DNA of 64,000 nt, from contig NZ_BJWF01000009.1 in the NCBI RefSeq assembly GCF_007990225.1, forward strand, positions 1 through 64,000, read 5' to 3'. A model generated the notes under the pieces. That model saw only the letters and a list, made by a program, of their open reading frames with translations. It was not told the origin of the DNA and made no database searches. Source of the stretch: Enterococcus villorum (GTDB lineage: Bacteria > Bacillota > Bacilli > Lactobacillales > Enterococcaceae). Every line of letters starts with the position of its first letter. Position 1 is the first letter of the stretch. A program made the position numbers and the translations under genes. This document shows positions 32,129 to 41,356 of the stretch, one piece after another.

Positions 32129-32395
32129 TTAGATAATAACTGCTTCTTCGACTACTTCCAACAAACGGAAACGTTTTGTAGCTGATAATGGACGAGTTTC
32201 CATAATTTTCACGATGTCGCCAACTTTAGCTGTGTTGTTTTCATCATGTACTTTGTATTTCTTAGAATAGTTCATGCGTTTACCATAGATAGGGTGGTTT
32301 TTCTTTGTTTCGACAGAAACAGTAATTGTTTTATCCATTTTGTCTGAAACTACGCGACCTTGATAAACTTTGCGTTGATTTCTTTCTTCAGTCAT
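32129..32395 (-). CDS. rpsQ: 30S ribosomal protein S17
   Basis: OB-fold primary binding protein of 16S rRNA, 88 residues. It contains the conserved [14 protein letters not shown] and [14 protein letters not shown]. It is 24 nt after rpmC in the normal S10-operon order. Confidence 0.97.
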   Translation of the reverse strand: MTEERNQRKVYQGRVVSDKMDKTITVSVETKKNHPIYGKRMNYSKKYKVHDENNTAKVGDIVKIMETRPLSATKRFRLLEVVEEAVII

Positions 32396-32419
32396 ACGCT
32401 TAATGGCCTCCTTCCATAA

Positions 32420-32608
32420 TTACTTAGCTTGTTCACGCAATACAGTTTTGATGCGTGCAATCGATTTACGTACTTCTTTAATACGTGCAGTGTTTTCTAA
32501 TTGACCTGTTGCTAATTGGAATCTAAGATTAAACAATTCTTCTTTCAATTGTTTTTCTTGATCAAGCATTTCGGCAGTGGTTAATTCTCTGATTTCTTTA
32601 ACCTTCAT
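32420..32608 (-). CDS. rpmC: 50S ribosomal protein L29
   Basis: Small helical protein at the polypeptide exit, 62 residues. The start is ATG 32608 ([14 protein letters not shown]), overlapping the end of rplP by 11 nt, with GGGTGGTG as ribosome-binding site. It contains the family motif [19 protein letters not shown]. Confidence 0.96.
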   Translation of the reverse strand: MKVKEIRELTTAEMLDQEKQLKEELFNLRFQLATGQLENTARIKEVRKSIARIKTVLREQAK

Positions 32609-33032
32609 TCGATTCACCACCCATTTCCTCACGTTTTACGATCTTAGTTTTCATTGGTAATTTGTGAGAAGCTAGACGTAACGCTTCACGAGCCACTTCT
32701 TCAGACACGCCTGCAATTTCAAACATGATTTTACCACGTTTTACTGGTGCAACCCATCCTTCAGGTGCCCCTTTACCAGAACCCATACGTACCCCAATTG
32801 CTTTGGCAGTATAAGATTTGTGAGGGAAAATTTTAATCCATACTTTCCCACCACGTTTCATGTAACGAGTCATTGCAATACGAGCAGCTTCGATTTGGCG
32901 GTTTGTGATCCAATGAGAATCAACAGCTTGCAAACCGTATTCACCGAATGCTACTTCTTTACCACCTTTAGCTTCCCCACGCATTTTTCCGCGGAATTCA
33001 CGACGGTGTTTTACACGTTTAGGTACTAACAT
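32598..33032 (-). CDS. rplP: 50S ribosomal protein L16
   Basis: Protein next to the peptidyl-transferase centre and A-site tRNA, 144 residues. It starts [20 protein letters not shown] and has GRGKV-type basic segments and the conserved [15 protein letters not shown]. It follows rpsC by two bases. Confidence 0.97.
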   Translation of the reverse strand: MLVPKRVKHRREFRGKMRGEAKGGKEVAFGEYGLQAVDSHWITNRQIEAARIAMTRYMKRGGKVWIKIFPHKSYTAKAIGVRMGSGKGAPEGWVAPVKRGKIMFEIAGVSEEVAREALRLASHKLPMKTKIVKREEMGGESNEG

Positions 33033-33034
33033 GA

Positions 33035-33691
33035 TTATTTCCCTCCTTTCTCAGTGTTTTTTTTAGTTGGAAGAATTTCTCCACGATAGATCCACACTTT
33101 AACTCCTAGTTTTCCGTATGTTGTATCTGCTTCTTCCCATGCGTAATCAATATCCGCACGTAATGTGTGAAGAGGAACAGTTCCTTCTGAATATCCTTCT
33201 GAACGAGCGATATCCGCACCGTTTAAACGTCCAGATACTTGAGTTTTGATCCCTTTAGCGCCAGAACGCATTGAACGTTGGATCGCTTGTTTTTGCGCGC
33301 GACGGAAAGCAACACGGTTTTCTAATTGACGTGCGATTCCTTCACCTACTAATTTTGCATCTAGATCTGGTTTTTTGATTTCCACGATGTTGATATGGAT
33401 TCTTTTTCCAGTTAATTTGTTTAATTCTTTTCTTAGGTTTTCGACTTCAGATCCGCCTTTACCAATAACCATACCTGGTTTTGCTGTGTGAATTGAAATA
33501 TTGACACGGCCTGTAGCACGCTCGATTTCAATTGTTGATACAGCAGCATCAGCAAGTTTAGTTGAAATAAATTTACGGATTCTTAAATCTTCGTGTAAGA
33601 ACTCTGCATACTCTTTTTCAGCATACCATTTTGCATCCCAGTCGCGGATGATGCCTACACGCATTCCAATTGGATGTACTTTTTGACCCAC
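33035..33691 (-). CDS. rpsC: 30S ribosomal protein S3
   Basis: mRNA entry-channel protein, 218 residues. The KH domain has the GxxG loop [13 protein letters not shown], and the C-terminal domain contains [31 protein letters not shown]. It follows rplV by 13 nt. Confidence 0.97.
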   Translation of the reverse strand: MGQKVHPIGMRVGIIRDWDAKWYAEKEYAEFLHEDLRIRKFISTKLADAAVSTIEIERATGRVNISIHTAKPGMVIGKGGSEVENLRKELNKLTGKRIHINIVEIKKPDLDAKLVGEGIARQLENRVAFRRAQKQAIQRSMRSGAKGIKTQVSGRLNGADIARSEGYSEGTVPLHTLRADIDYAWEEADTTYGKLGVKVWIYRGEILPTKKNTEKGGK

Positions 33692-33704
33692 TGATTATCC
33701 CTCC

Positions 33705-34052
33705 TTATTTTTCTGATACGACTACCGTGATATGACTTGTACGTTTGTTGATTGGAGAAGCTGAACCTTTTGCACGTGGACGGAAACGTTTCATTGTTGG
33801 TCCTTCGTTGACAAATGCTTCAGATACTACCAAGTTTTCAACATCTAAGTCAAAGTTGTTTTCTGCATTCGCAACTGCTGACATCAATACTTTTTCAATG
33901 ATTCCAGCAGATTTATTTGGTGTGAATTTCAAGATTGAAATTGCATCCGCAACACTTTTACCTCTGATAAGGTCAATTACTAAACGCGCTTTACGAGGTG
34001 AAGTGCGAACTGTTTTTGCAGTTGCTTTAGCTGATGTGATTTGTTCTGCCAT
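33705..34052 (-). CDS. rplV: 50S ribosomal protein L22
   Basis: Lines the peptide exit tunnel, 115 residues. The loop [21 protein letters not shown], where macrolide-resistance changes occur, is of normal length with no insertion or deletion visible. It follows rpsS by 22 nt. Confidence 0.97.
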   Translation of the reverse strand: MAEQITSAKATAKTVRTSPRKARLVIDLIRGKSVADAISILKFTPNKSAGIIEKVLMSAVANAENNFDLDVENLVVSEAFVNEGPTMKRFRPRAKGSASPINKRTSHITVVVSEK

Positions 34053-34074
34053 TTGCTTTTATCCTCCCCTCAAA

Positions 34075-34353
34075 TTAGCGTTTCGTTTTCTTATCGTCTG
34101 CGGCATGGCCACGATAAGTTCTAGTTGGTGCGAATTCACCTAATTTGTGTCCTACCATATCTTCTTGGATGTAAACTGGTACGTGTTTACGTCCATCGTA
34201 AACTGCGATGGTATATCCAACAAAACTTGGGAAAATTGTCGAACGACGAGACCAAGTTTTGATTACTTTTTTCTTTTCGACCCCAGCTTGAGCTTCAACT
34301 TTGTTCATTAAATGCTCATCAACGAAAGGTCCTTTCTTTAAACTACGACCCAT
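34075..34353 (-). CDS. rpsS: 30S ribosomal protein S19
   Basis: Head protein that pairs with S13, 92 residues. It starts [19 protein letters not shown] and contains the conserved [28 protein letters not shown]. It follows rplB by 42 nt. Confidence 0.97.
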   Translation of the reverse strand: MGRSLKKGPFVDEHLMNKVEAQAGVEKKKVIKTWSRRSTIFPSFVGYTIAVYDGRKHVPVYIQEDMVGHKLGEFAPTRTYRGHAADDKKTKR

Positions 34354-34395
34354 GGTGAACCTCCTCTCAAAATGTGCGACACATGGTCAAAGTAA

Positions 34396-35229
34396 TTATT
34401 TATTTTTACGACGACGAACGATAAGTTTGTCTGATTTCGCTTTTTTATCACGAGTTTTGTAACCAAGCGCTGGTTGTCCCCAAGGAGAAACTGGTGCTTT
34501 ACGTCCGATAGGAGCTTTACCTTCACCACCACCGTGTGGGTGATCGTTAGGGTTCATTACGCTACCACGTACAGTTGGGCGTTTACGCATCCAACGAGAG
34601 CGTCCAGCTTTACCAATGTTGATTAATTCGTGTTGTTCGTTACCTACTGACCCAACTGTTGCACGGCAAGCAGCTAAGATCATACGAACTTCACCAGAGT
34701 TTAAGCGGATCAATACGTATTTGCCTTCTTTACCAAGTACTTGAGCACTTGTACCAGCAGAACGGATCAACTGTCCACCTTTACCAGGTTTCATTTCAAT
34801 GTTATGAATAACAGTACCAACTGGAATATTTTCTAAAGGAAGAGCATTACCAACTTTGATATCTGCATCTGGACCTGAAACAAGTTTCATACCAACTTGT
34901 AGTCCTTTTGGTGCTAAGATGTAAGCTTTCACTCCATCTTCATAGTGTACTAACGCGATGTTAGCTGAACGGTTTGGATCATATTCGATCGTTTGAACAG
35001 TTGCAACAACGTTATCTTTGTTACGTTTGAAGTCGATCACGCGATATTGGCGTTTATGTCCGCCACCTTGATGACGTACAGTGATGCGGCCGTTGTTGTT
35101 ACGTCCAGCATGGTTTTTCAATGGTTGTAACAATGATTTTTCAGGTGTTGATGTTGTGATTTCAGCAAAATCAGAACCTGTCATGTTACGACGACCATTT
35201 GAGGTAGGTTTGTACTTTTTAATCGCCAC
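34396..35229 (-). CDS. rplB: 50S ribosomal protein L2
   Basis: Core large-subunit protein needed for subunit joining and peptidyl-transferase structure, 277 residues. The nearly invariant [19 protein letters not shown] near the C-terminus is present. It follows rplW by 39 nt. Confidence 0.97.
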   Translation of the reverse strand: MAIKKYKPTSNGRRNMTGSDFAEITTSTPEKSLLQPLKNHAGRNNNGRITVRHQGGGHKRQYRVIDFKRNKDNVVATVQTIEYDPNRSANIALVHYEDGVKAYILAPKGLQVGMKLVSGPDADIKVGNALPLENIPVGTVIHNIEMKPGKGGQLIRSAGTSAQVLGKEGKYVLIRLNSGEVRMILAACRATVGSVGNEQHELINIGKAGRSRWMRKRPTVRGSVMNPNDHPHGGGEGKAPIGRKAPVSPWGQPALGYKTRDKKAKSDKLIVRRRKNK

Positions 35230-35268
35230 GTTTTTCCCTCCTAATTTAATGAGTTATCTAGTAAGTGC

Positions 35269-35559
35269 TTATTCAGCAGCTTCGAATAATTGGATTTCTT
35301 TTGAATCTTCAGTTAATGTCACGATCGCTTTGCGACGTTTTTTTGTATATCCTGCATATTTGCCCATACGTTTGAATTTCGCACGTACGTTCACGATGTT
35401 CACGTTTTTAACTTTTACGTCAAAAGCAGCTTCAACCGCTTGTTTTACTAAAGTTTTGTTTGCACGAGTGTCCACTTCAAAAGTATATTTCTTGTCATCC
35501 ATGGCAAGCATTGATTTTTCAGTGATCACAGGGCGTTTGATTACGTCTAGTAAGTTCAT
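35269..35559 (-). CDS. rplW: 50S ribosomal protein L23
   Basis: Exit-tunnel rim protein that docks trigger factor and SRP, 96 residues. It contains the conserved RPVITEKSM near the start. The ATG overlaps the rplD stop by one base, indicating coupled translation. Confidence 0.97.
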   Translation of the reverse strand: MNLLDVIKRPVITEKSMLAMDDKKYTFEVDTRANKTLVKQAVEAAFDVKVKNVNIVNVRAKFKRMGKYAGYTKKRRKAIVTLTEDSKEIQLFEAAE

Positions 35560-36182
35560 TATGCAAGCACCTCCTCAATTTGAGTAAGAGCAGTTTGTGT
35601 TGCTAACACTTTTGTATTTGAAACAACATCTAGCACACTCACGTTATCAGAAGTTACTACAGAAACGTTTGGTAAGTTACGTGCTGATAAAGCAGCAAAG
35701 TCGTTACCTTTTTCTAGAACAACCAATACTTTAGAGTCAATAGATAAGTTAGCAAGAACTTGTTTGAATTCTTTTGTTTTTGGTGCATCGAAGCTTAATC
35801 CTTCAATTGCTACCAAGTTGTTTTCAGCAACTTTTTCTGATAAGACAGATTTCATTGCTAAACGACGAACTTTTTTAGGAAGTTTGTAGCTGTAAGAACG
35901 TGGTGTTGGTCCAAAGACTACGCCACCTCCACGCCATTGTGGTGAGCGGATTGATCCTTGACGAGCACGACCAGTTCCTTTTTGACGCCATGGTTTACGT
36001 CCACCGCCTCGAACAGCGCTACGGTTTTTAACCGCATGTGTTCCTTGTCTTAATGATGCACGTTGCATAACGATTGCATCGTAAACAACACTTTCATTTG
36101 GTTCAATTCCGAAGATTTCTTCGTTAAGTGTGATTTCACCGTTTTGGCTTCCATCTTGTTTGAATAATGCTACATTCGGCAT
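35559..36182 (-). CDS. rplD: 50S ribosomal protein L4
   Basis: Lines the upper exit tunnel, 207 residues. The extended loop [19 protein letters not shown], where macrolide-resistance changes occur, is of wild-type pattern. In E. coli L4 regulates the S10 operon; the leader upstream of rpsJ here does not obviously resemble that one. Confidence 0.97.
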   Translation of the reverse strand: MPNVALFKQDGSQNGEITLNEEIFGIEPNESVVYDAIVMQRASLRQGTHAVKNRSAVRGGGRKPWRQKGTGRARQGSIRSPQWRGGGVVFGPTPRSYSYKLPKKVRRLAMKSVLSEKVAENNLVAIEGLSFDAPKTKEFKQVLANLSIDSKVLVVLEKGNDFAALSARNLPNVSVVTSDNVSVLDVVSNTKVLATQTALTQIEEVLA

Positions 36183-36209
36183 TCCTTAGTTCCTCCTTTC
36201 TTCCTACTA

Positions 36210-36839
36210 TTATTTAGCTTTCACAGCTGATTTGATAGTGATTAATGATTTTTTAGCTCCAGGAACATTTCCTTTAATTAAGATAACGTTTCTTTCTGCA
36301 TCAACGCGAACAACTTCCAAGTTTTGGATTGTTACGCGGTTGCCACCCATACGGCCAGCAAGACGTTTGTTTTTAAATACACGGTTAGGTGCAACTGGAC
36401 CCATTGACCCAGGACGACGATGGTAGCGAGAACCGTGAGCCATTGGTCCGCGGCTTTGGCCGTGGCGTTTGATAACCCCTTGGAATCCTTTACCTTTCGT
36501 AGTACCTGTTACATCAATAATGTCTCCTGCTTGGAAAACATCTACTGTAATTTCTTTTCCTACTTCATATTCTCCTAGCTCAACATTTTTGAATTCACGA
36601 ATGAAGCGCTTAGGAGCCGTGTTTGCTTTTGCAACATGACCTTTCGCAGGTTTGTTTGATAAAACTTCACGCATATCTTGGTAACCAACTTGAATAGCTT
36701 CATAGCCATCCGTTTCCATTGTTTTAACTTGTAATACTACGTTTGGCGTAGCTTCTACAACAGTTACTGGAATTAATTCGCCAGATTCAGTGAAGATTTG
36801 TGTCATTCCCACTTTTTTCCCTAAGATTCCTTTGGTCAT
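36210..36839 (-). CDS. rplC: 50S ribosomal protein L3
   Basis: Large-subunit assembly initiator near the peptidyl-transferase centre, 209 residues. It starts [16 protein letters not shown] and contains the conserved [12 protein letters not shown] and GHRRPGS-type loop ([11 protein letters not shown]). It lies 30 nt after rpsJ. Confidence 0.97.
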   Translation of the reverse strand: MTKGILGKKVGMTQIFTESGELIPVTVVEATPNVVLQVKTMETDGYEAIQVGYQDMREVLSNKPAKGHVAKANTAPKRFIREFKNVELGEYEVGKEITVDVFQAGDIIDVTGTTKGKGFQGVIKRHGQSRGPMAHGSRYHRRPGSMGPVAPNRVFKNKRLAGRMGGNRVTIQNLEVVRVDAERNVILIKGNVPGAKKSLITIKSAVKAK

Positions 36840-36869
36840 GAGTACACCTCCATTAATTTTATTTTAGTT

Positions 36870-37178
36870 TTATAATTTGATTTCGATATTTACACCAGAT
36901 GGTAAGTCTAGCTTCATCAAAGCATCAACAGTTTTTGGTGTTGGGTTCACAATGTCGATAAGACGTTTATGTGTACGCATTTCGAATTGTTCGCGTGAAT
37001 ATTTGTATTTGTGTGTCGCACGAATAATTGTGTAAAGACTGCGTTCAGTTGGTAATGGAATTGGTCCAGACACGCTAGCTCCAGTTCTTTTTGCAGTTTC
37101 CACGATTTTATCCGCTGCTTGATCTAAAATACGGTGTTCATACGCTTTTAAACGGATACGAATTTTTTGTTTTGCCAT
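36870..37178 (-). CDS. rpsJ: 30S ribosomal protein S10
   Basis: First gene of the S10 operon, 102 residues. Besides its ribosomal role, S10 is part of antitermination complexes with NusB. The start is ATG 37178 ([15 protein letters not shown]) after GAAGGAGGG; the frame continues open into the leader to 37310 by chance. It contains the conserved [14 protein letters not shown]. Confidence 0.97.
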   Translation of the reverse strand: MAKQKIRIRLKAYEHRILDQAADKIVETAKRTGASVSGPIPLPTERSLYTIIRATHKYKYSREQFEMRTHKRLIDIVNPTPKTVDALMKLDLPSGVNIEIKL

Positions 37179-37348
37179 CTTGTTCCCTCCTTCGCCTATT
37201 TTGAAAAGTAGACATAGCTCCACGAAAATTTCCGTCACGCTCGTTCGTGGCAAAGCGTCCGGGCGTGTCGCAACCTCTCGTTTCTTAGCCGACGAAATCC
37301 AATAGATCACGTCTGTGCCATTTACGCTTTTGTAAACGCACCTTTGTA
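37179..37348 (-). promoter_or_regulatory. Long GC-rich S10 operon leader
   Basis: The predicted 5' leader of about 165 nt is clearly GC-richer than the surroundings. It can form CCACGAA/TTCGTGG (37220-37226 with 37244-37250) and TTTAC/GTAAA (37321-37325 with 37332-37336) hairpins. A leader of this size suggests regulation of the ribosomal operon, but I see no known riboswitch or protein-binding motif. Confidence 0.5.
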
Positions 37349-37377
37349 AGTATAAACCATCTAAACCTACAAATCAA
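37349..37377 (-). promoter_or_regulatory. S10 operon promoter
   Basis: Minus-strand TTGATT (37372-37377), 17-bp spacer, TATACT (37349-37354). It is the main promoter for rpsJ onward. Confidence 0.75.
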
Positions 37378-37492
37378 GGCTTTTTTCCTGTAAAAAGCAA
37401 ATTGTTTTCATTGTTTTTCATTTTCTTCTTTTTGACCAACTATTTTATAAACTTTCTTCACTTCTACGCAGTTTCCTTTTATCCACCTTTAA

Positions 37493-37542
37493 AAACCATC
37501 GAATCAAAAAACGAACAGTTGCGTTTTTTGATTCGATGGTTT
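37493..37542 (-). terminator. Hairpin between S10 promoter and aldolase genes
   Basis: A perfect 21-bp stem (37493-37513 with 37522-37542) with an 8-nt loop; TTTTT follows on the minus strand. It ends the PTS-aldolase operon before the S10 promoter. Confidence 0.85.
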
Positions 37543-37640
37543 ATGTCACAGTAACAACTTGATAGCAACACCTAATCCTCTTTAAAGTTTCAATCACGTT
37601 GTTTTTATTCAGGATACCTTTTTAATCGTTTTATTCCTTT

Positions 37641-38540
37641 TCAACTCAAACCTTGGCGCCATGGTTGAGTATTTTCTTGGCGATAAACCTTTGCTTGACC
37701 GATTGAATGAAAAAGTGTCATTTTTTGTTTTACCACTTCTTTAGCAGCCTCAATGCATTCAGGGTAAATGGCATTTGGATCCCACAGCTCTGTAGATGCT
37801 AGAATTTCACGACATTTTTTATAAAAAGCATATTTATAATCAGATGAAATATTTACTTTTTGAATGCCAATTTCTACCGCTTTTGCAATTTCTTCATCAG
37901 GGTTGGCTGATCCACCATGTAATACTAGAGGAACATCTACTTTTTCTTTAATCTTTTCTAAAACATCCATCTTCAATGATGGTTTTACATTTTTAGGATA
38001 AATACCATGTGCTGTTCCAATTGCAACAGCTAAAGTATCAATACCTGTACGTACCACAAATTCTTGTGCATCCTCTGGTCTGGTATAAATGACTTCTGAC
38101 ACTCCGCCTTCTACGGAAGTACCAGTATTCCCAATTGTCCCTAACTCCCCTTCAACTGAAACACCAATTTTGTGACACACATCCACCACTTCTTTTGTTA
38201 CAGCAATGTTTTCTTCAAAAGATAGTAAAGAACCATCGATCATGACGGAACTAAAACCACAATGGATCCCTCGCATGATACTAGCTAAACTATCTCCATG
38301 ATCCATATGAATAACGAATGGTACAGCACTATTTTTTACTCGGCTCACTGCATATTGAAAAAATTCGTCTTTCAAAAAATCTAATTCTGTTGGATGTACG
38401 GCGATAATTGCTGGTGCATCATTTTCCTCAGCGGCTTCAATGACTACTCGTAGGAAGTTACTGTCAGCTACATTAAATGCACCTACGGCAAATTGGTTTT
38501 GTTTCGCTACTTCTAACATTTGATTCATATTAATTAACAT
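37641..38540 (-). CDS. Class II fructose-bisphosphate/tagatose aldolase family protein
   Basis: Zinc-dependent ketose-bisphosphate aldolase family, 299 residues. The catalytic aspartate and zinc histidine lie in HMDHGDS, with further zinc histidines in GTAHGIYP and LHGGSANPDE. The substrate is not evident: the loop after LHGGS differs from both the FbaA and GatY/KbaY forms I know. It is the last gene of the PTS operon, 18 nt after a second, divergent aldolase, so it probably splits the phosphorylated sugar delivered by the PTS. A GGAGA precedes the ATG. Confidence 0.85.
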   Translation of the reverse strand: MLINMNQMLEVAKQNQFAVGAFNVADSNFLRVVIEAAEENDAPAIIAVHPTELDFLKDEFFQYAVSRVKNSAVPFVIHMDHGDSLASIMRGIHCGFSSVMIDGSLLSFEENIAVTKEVVDVCHKIGVSVEGELGTIGNTGTSVEGGVSEVIYTRPEDAQEFVVRTGIDTLAVAIGTAHGIYPKNVKPSLKMDVLEKIKEKVDVPLVLHGGSANPDEEIAKAVEIGIQKVNISSDYKYAFYKKCREILASTELWDPNAIYPECIEAAKEVVKQKMTLFHSIGQAKVYRQENTQPWRQGLS

Positions 38541-38558
38541 CTTTGGTATTCTCCATTT

Positions 38559-39410
38559 CTATGATTTATTTTTAGAACCCGACAATTCGATATACTCTTT
38601 TACTAGCATTTTTCCTGACGCGGCCGTTTGTTGAATCAACGAAGGATACTCGATTGACGGTTCTTCTTTCAATAGTTGTTTTATCTTTTGCTTTTGTGCT
38701 TTCATAAAATCAGAACCCACATTGATCTTATTAATGCCTAGTTCGATTGAACGAAGAATATTTTCTTTTCCTGCGCCCGAACCGCCATGTAAAACCAGCG
38801 GAAGATGCGTCATTTCTTTTATCTTTTGTACAATATCAAAGTGAAATTTAGGACAATACCCATTTGGATAATCACCATGACTGGAACCGTAAGAAATAGC
38901 TAAACAATCCACTTGCGTTTCATTAATTAAACGTATGGCATCATCTGGATCTGTATACATGGTGTCATTTGTCAACTGGTTGCCAAGAACGGCCCCCATA
39001 TTTCCTACTTCTGCTTCGACACTCGCATCATAAGTTTGCGCAAACTGAACCATAGCTTTGGTGACTTCAATATTTTTTTCTAACGGATACATGGACGCAT
39101 CCATCATGACGCTAGAAAATCCTTCTTGTAAACATTGTTTAACGAAGGCAATGTCTTGTCCATGATCTAAATTGAGTGCGACTTCTACCTTAGCATCTTG
39201 CGCCATTCGTATGATAGGTTGAGTCAAATAGCGATAATCAATATGTTGCTTTAAGTGTTCCTGCAATAAATCAATAATGATCGGTGCGTTTAATTCTTCT
39301 GCTGCTTGGATTGTCGCTTGAACCGTTTCTAAATTAAAACAATTGATTGCCATGACTGCATAGTTTTCTTGATTAGCTTTTTGTAGCATTTTTTTCATTG
39401 AAACATACAT
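38559..39410 (-). CDS. Second class II aldolase family protein
   Basis: 283 residues, clearly related to but distinct from the neighbouring aldolase. It keeps the LDHGQD catalytic motif, YGSSHGDYP and LHGGSGAGKE, so both enzymes should bind zinc and a phosphosugar. The start is ATG 39410; a GTG at 39422 would sit inside the purine-rich ribosome-binding site. Two non-identical aldolases in tandem suggest two successive or alternative C-C cleavages, or a heteromeric enzyme as in tagatose systems with a non-catalytic helper, although here both copies keep the active-site residues. Confidence 0.85.
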   Translation of the reverse strand: MYVSMKKMLQKANQENYAVMAINCFNLETVQATIQAAEELNAPIIIDLLQEHLKQHIDYRYLTQPIIRMAQDAKVEVALNLDHGQDIAFVKQCLQEGFSSVMMDASMYPLEKNIEVTKAMVQFAQTYDASVEAEVGNMGAVLGNQLTNDTMYTDPDDAIRLINETQVDCLAISYGSSHGDYPNGYCPKFHFDIVQKIKEMTHLPLVLHGGSGAGKENILRSIELGINKINVGSDFMKAQKQKIKQLLKEEPSIEYPSLIQQTAASGKMLVKEYIELSGSKNKS

Positions 39411-39432
39411 GACAGTTCTCACTTCCTACAAT

Positions 39433-40515
39433 TTAAGTTATTTTAATAGAAGAAAAATCAATCTCTTCCTCTTCCTCCTCTAATACAGGTCGGTTATTCG
39501 GTGCCTTTTTCAAAACAAATAATAAAACACCAGTAACTACTGAACCAATCAATAATGCAAAAGTAAATTTTATGGGGTCTGTCATAGCTGGAATAATAAA
39601 GACACCACCAGATGGTACAGGTGATCCTATTCCCCAAGTCATACTTAACCCGCCACCAATCGCTGCACCTAATGTACAAGAAACAATCACTCGAATGGGA
39701 TCAACAGCAGCTAACGGGATCACACCTTCTGTAATCATGCATAACCCCATAGGAAAAGCAATTTTAATGTTATCTTCTTCTTCTTTGGAATATTTTGTCT
39801 GATGAAAGACTTTTGATAAAATCCAAGAAATAGCAACACCAAAAGGCGGGATCATTGATGCAAGTACTTTAACTGCTTCTGGTTCTTGAACGCTTTCTAA
39901 AAGTAAGCCATCAGCAAACAACGAAGCTACTTTATTGACAGGTCCACCAAAATCGAATGCTGCCATTGCTCCAACAATCGAACCAAATAGAAATTTCCCA
40001 GAACCTTGTAATCCTTGTAAAAACTCTGTCATTGCTTCTGTTGCCCAAACAATCGGCACACCAATCACAAAAAATAGTAACAAACCAATCACTAAGGTAG
40101 CCAAAAGTGGCACGATCATCATCGGCATTAACCCTTGTGCCCATTTTGGAACCTTTAGATGTTTTACCAAAAATAAAACAAAGAACCCCACAAAATAACC
40201 ACCTAACATTCCACCTAAAAAGCCGGCGCCAATCGCATTGGCAATTAATCCCATAAATAAGCCAGGTCCAATTCCTGGACGATCCGCAATGGAATAGGCA
40301 ATTGCTGCTGAAATGACTGGTGCCAATAAGCCCATCCCTAAAACACCTAAAGAAACGAGCGCATCTGATATAGCATAAGCCGTTTGATAATCTTCGATGA
40401 CTTTTCCACCAGTTAAATTGCCAATAGCAATCAAGAGTCCGGCAGTTACAACAACCGGTAACATATAAGAAATAGCCGTTAACGCATGTTTTTTTAATTG
40501 TAATTGACGATACAT
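39433..40515 (-). CDS. PTS fructose-family IIC permease
   Basis: Membrane permease subunit of a fructose-type phosphotransferase system, 360 residues with about nine or ten hydrophobic helices. It shows family segments IADRPGIGPGLFMG and FDFGGPVNKVA. The C-terminus ends in an acidic tail (EEEEEEIDFSS). The IIC stands alone rather than fused to IIB and IIA. It lies 15 nt after the IIB gene. Confidence 0.9.
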   Translation of the reverse strand: MYRQLQLKKHALTAISYMLPVVVTAGLLIAIGNLTGGKVIEDYQTAYAISDALVSLGVLGMGLLAPVISAAIAYSIADRPGIGPGLFMGLIANAIGAGFLGGMLGGYFVGFFVLFLVKHLKVPKWAQGLMPMMIVPLLATLVIGLLLFFVIGVPIVWATEAMTEFLQGLQGSGKFLFGSIVGAMAAFDFGGPVNKVASLFADGLLLESVQEPEAVKVLASMIPPFGVAISWILSKVFHQTKYSKEEEDNIKIAFPMGLCMITEGVIPLAAVDPIRVIVSCTLGAAIGGGLSMTWGIGSPVPSGGVFIIPAMTDPIKFTFALLIGSVVTGVLLFVLKKAPNNRPVLEEEEEEIDFSSIKIT

Positions 40516-40530
40516 CTAATCCCACTCCCT

Positions 40531-40845
40531 TTATGTTTTGATGAGTTCTTCTGCAATTTTAGTGATCAATCCTTTTGGTGCTTTTATGACCATACTGGTT
40601 GGTACCTCCACCACTTTTTTCCCTTTAAATCGTTCTTTCCCCCCAATTTTAATATCTGCTGCGATAATAACCACGTCTGCTCCTTCAATTTCTTCTGCTG
40701 TTAGTTCATCTTCTGTGCCAATTGTCCCTTGCGTTTCAATGTGAACCTCATGACCGAGTGCCTTCGCTGCTTTTTCTAATTTCTGTTTTGCAATATACGT
40801 ATGAGCAATTCCTGAGGTACATGCTGCTACTCCAACGATTTTCAT
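40531..40845 (-). CDS. PTS fructose-family IIB component
   Basis: Cytosolic phosphocarrier of the PTS, 104 residues. The phosphorylated cysteine is Cys9 in VAACTSGIAHT. The start ATG 40845 is eight bases after GGAGG; the ATG at 40860 lies upstream of that site. Located between IIA and IIC. Confidence 0.92.
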   Translation of the reverse strand: MKIVGVAACTSGIAHTYIAKQKLEKAAKALGHEVHIETQGTIGTEDELTAEEIEGADVVIIAADIKIGGKERFKGKKVVEVPTSMVIKAPKGLITKIAEELIKT

Positions 40846-40865
40846 ATTTGTTTCCTCCATTTCTT

Positions 40866-41354
40866 CTATTCTGTCGGCTCTTTTGCTAATAACTCCATCA
40901 ATTCTGTTTTACTTGTTGCTTGGTTCAGTTTTTCAATAAATGTTTCTTCTGCTAATAACATTGCTACTTTCTGCAACAATTTGATGTGAACCGTGTTCGC
41001 ATCCGTATCTTTTACTGCAAATAAGATAATGATTTGCACCGGTTGTTCGTCAAGTGATTCCCATTGAATGGGTGTTTGAACTTTTCCTACAGCTAATGAA
41101 GTGTGTTTGACGCTCGTCGATTTTCCATGTGGAATAGCCACTCCATAACCAATACCAGTCATCCCTTCTTTTTCTCGTTGGAACACATCTTTTGAGAAGG
41201 CTTCAACATCTTCAATCAGATTGTTTTCTTTGAGTCGTTTACTTAATTCAATAATTGCTTCCTCTTTTGTTTTCGCTTTCATTTTTAGACAAATCAGTTG
41301 TTCATTAATCACATTTGCGATACTAAATTCTGCCATCGGATTATCCATAACCAT
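40866..41354 (-). CDS. PTS fructose-family IIA component
   Basis: Mannitol/fructose-type IIA domain protein of about 162 residues. It accepts phosphate from HPr on the histidine in VAIPHGKS. The start is ambiguous: GTG 41360 overlaps the regulator stop (GTGA), while ATG 41354 has better spacing from AGGAG; I use the latter. It is encoded right after a regulator that itself lacks an IIA domain. Confidence 0.9.
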   Translation of the reverse strand: MVMDNPMAEFSIANVINEQLICLKMKAKTKEEAIIELSKRLKENNLIEDVEAFSKDVFQREKEGMTGIGYGVAIPHGKSTSVKHTSLAVGKVQTPIQWESLDEQPVQIIILFAVKDTDANTVHIKLLQKVAMLLAEETFIEKLNQATSKTELMELLAKEPTE

Positions 41355-41356
41355 TT

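Noticed and set aside
37179-37310. N-terminal extension of rpsJ into the leader
   Set aside because: S10 is about 102 residues in all bacteria, and AAGGAGG precedes ATG 37178.
39932-40525. 197-codon minus-strand frame
   Set aside because: Out-of-frame reading of the IIC gene, Cys/Trp-rich composition unlike a real protein.
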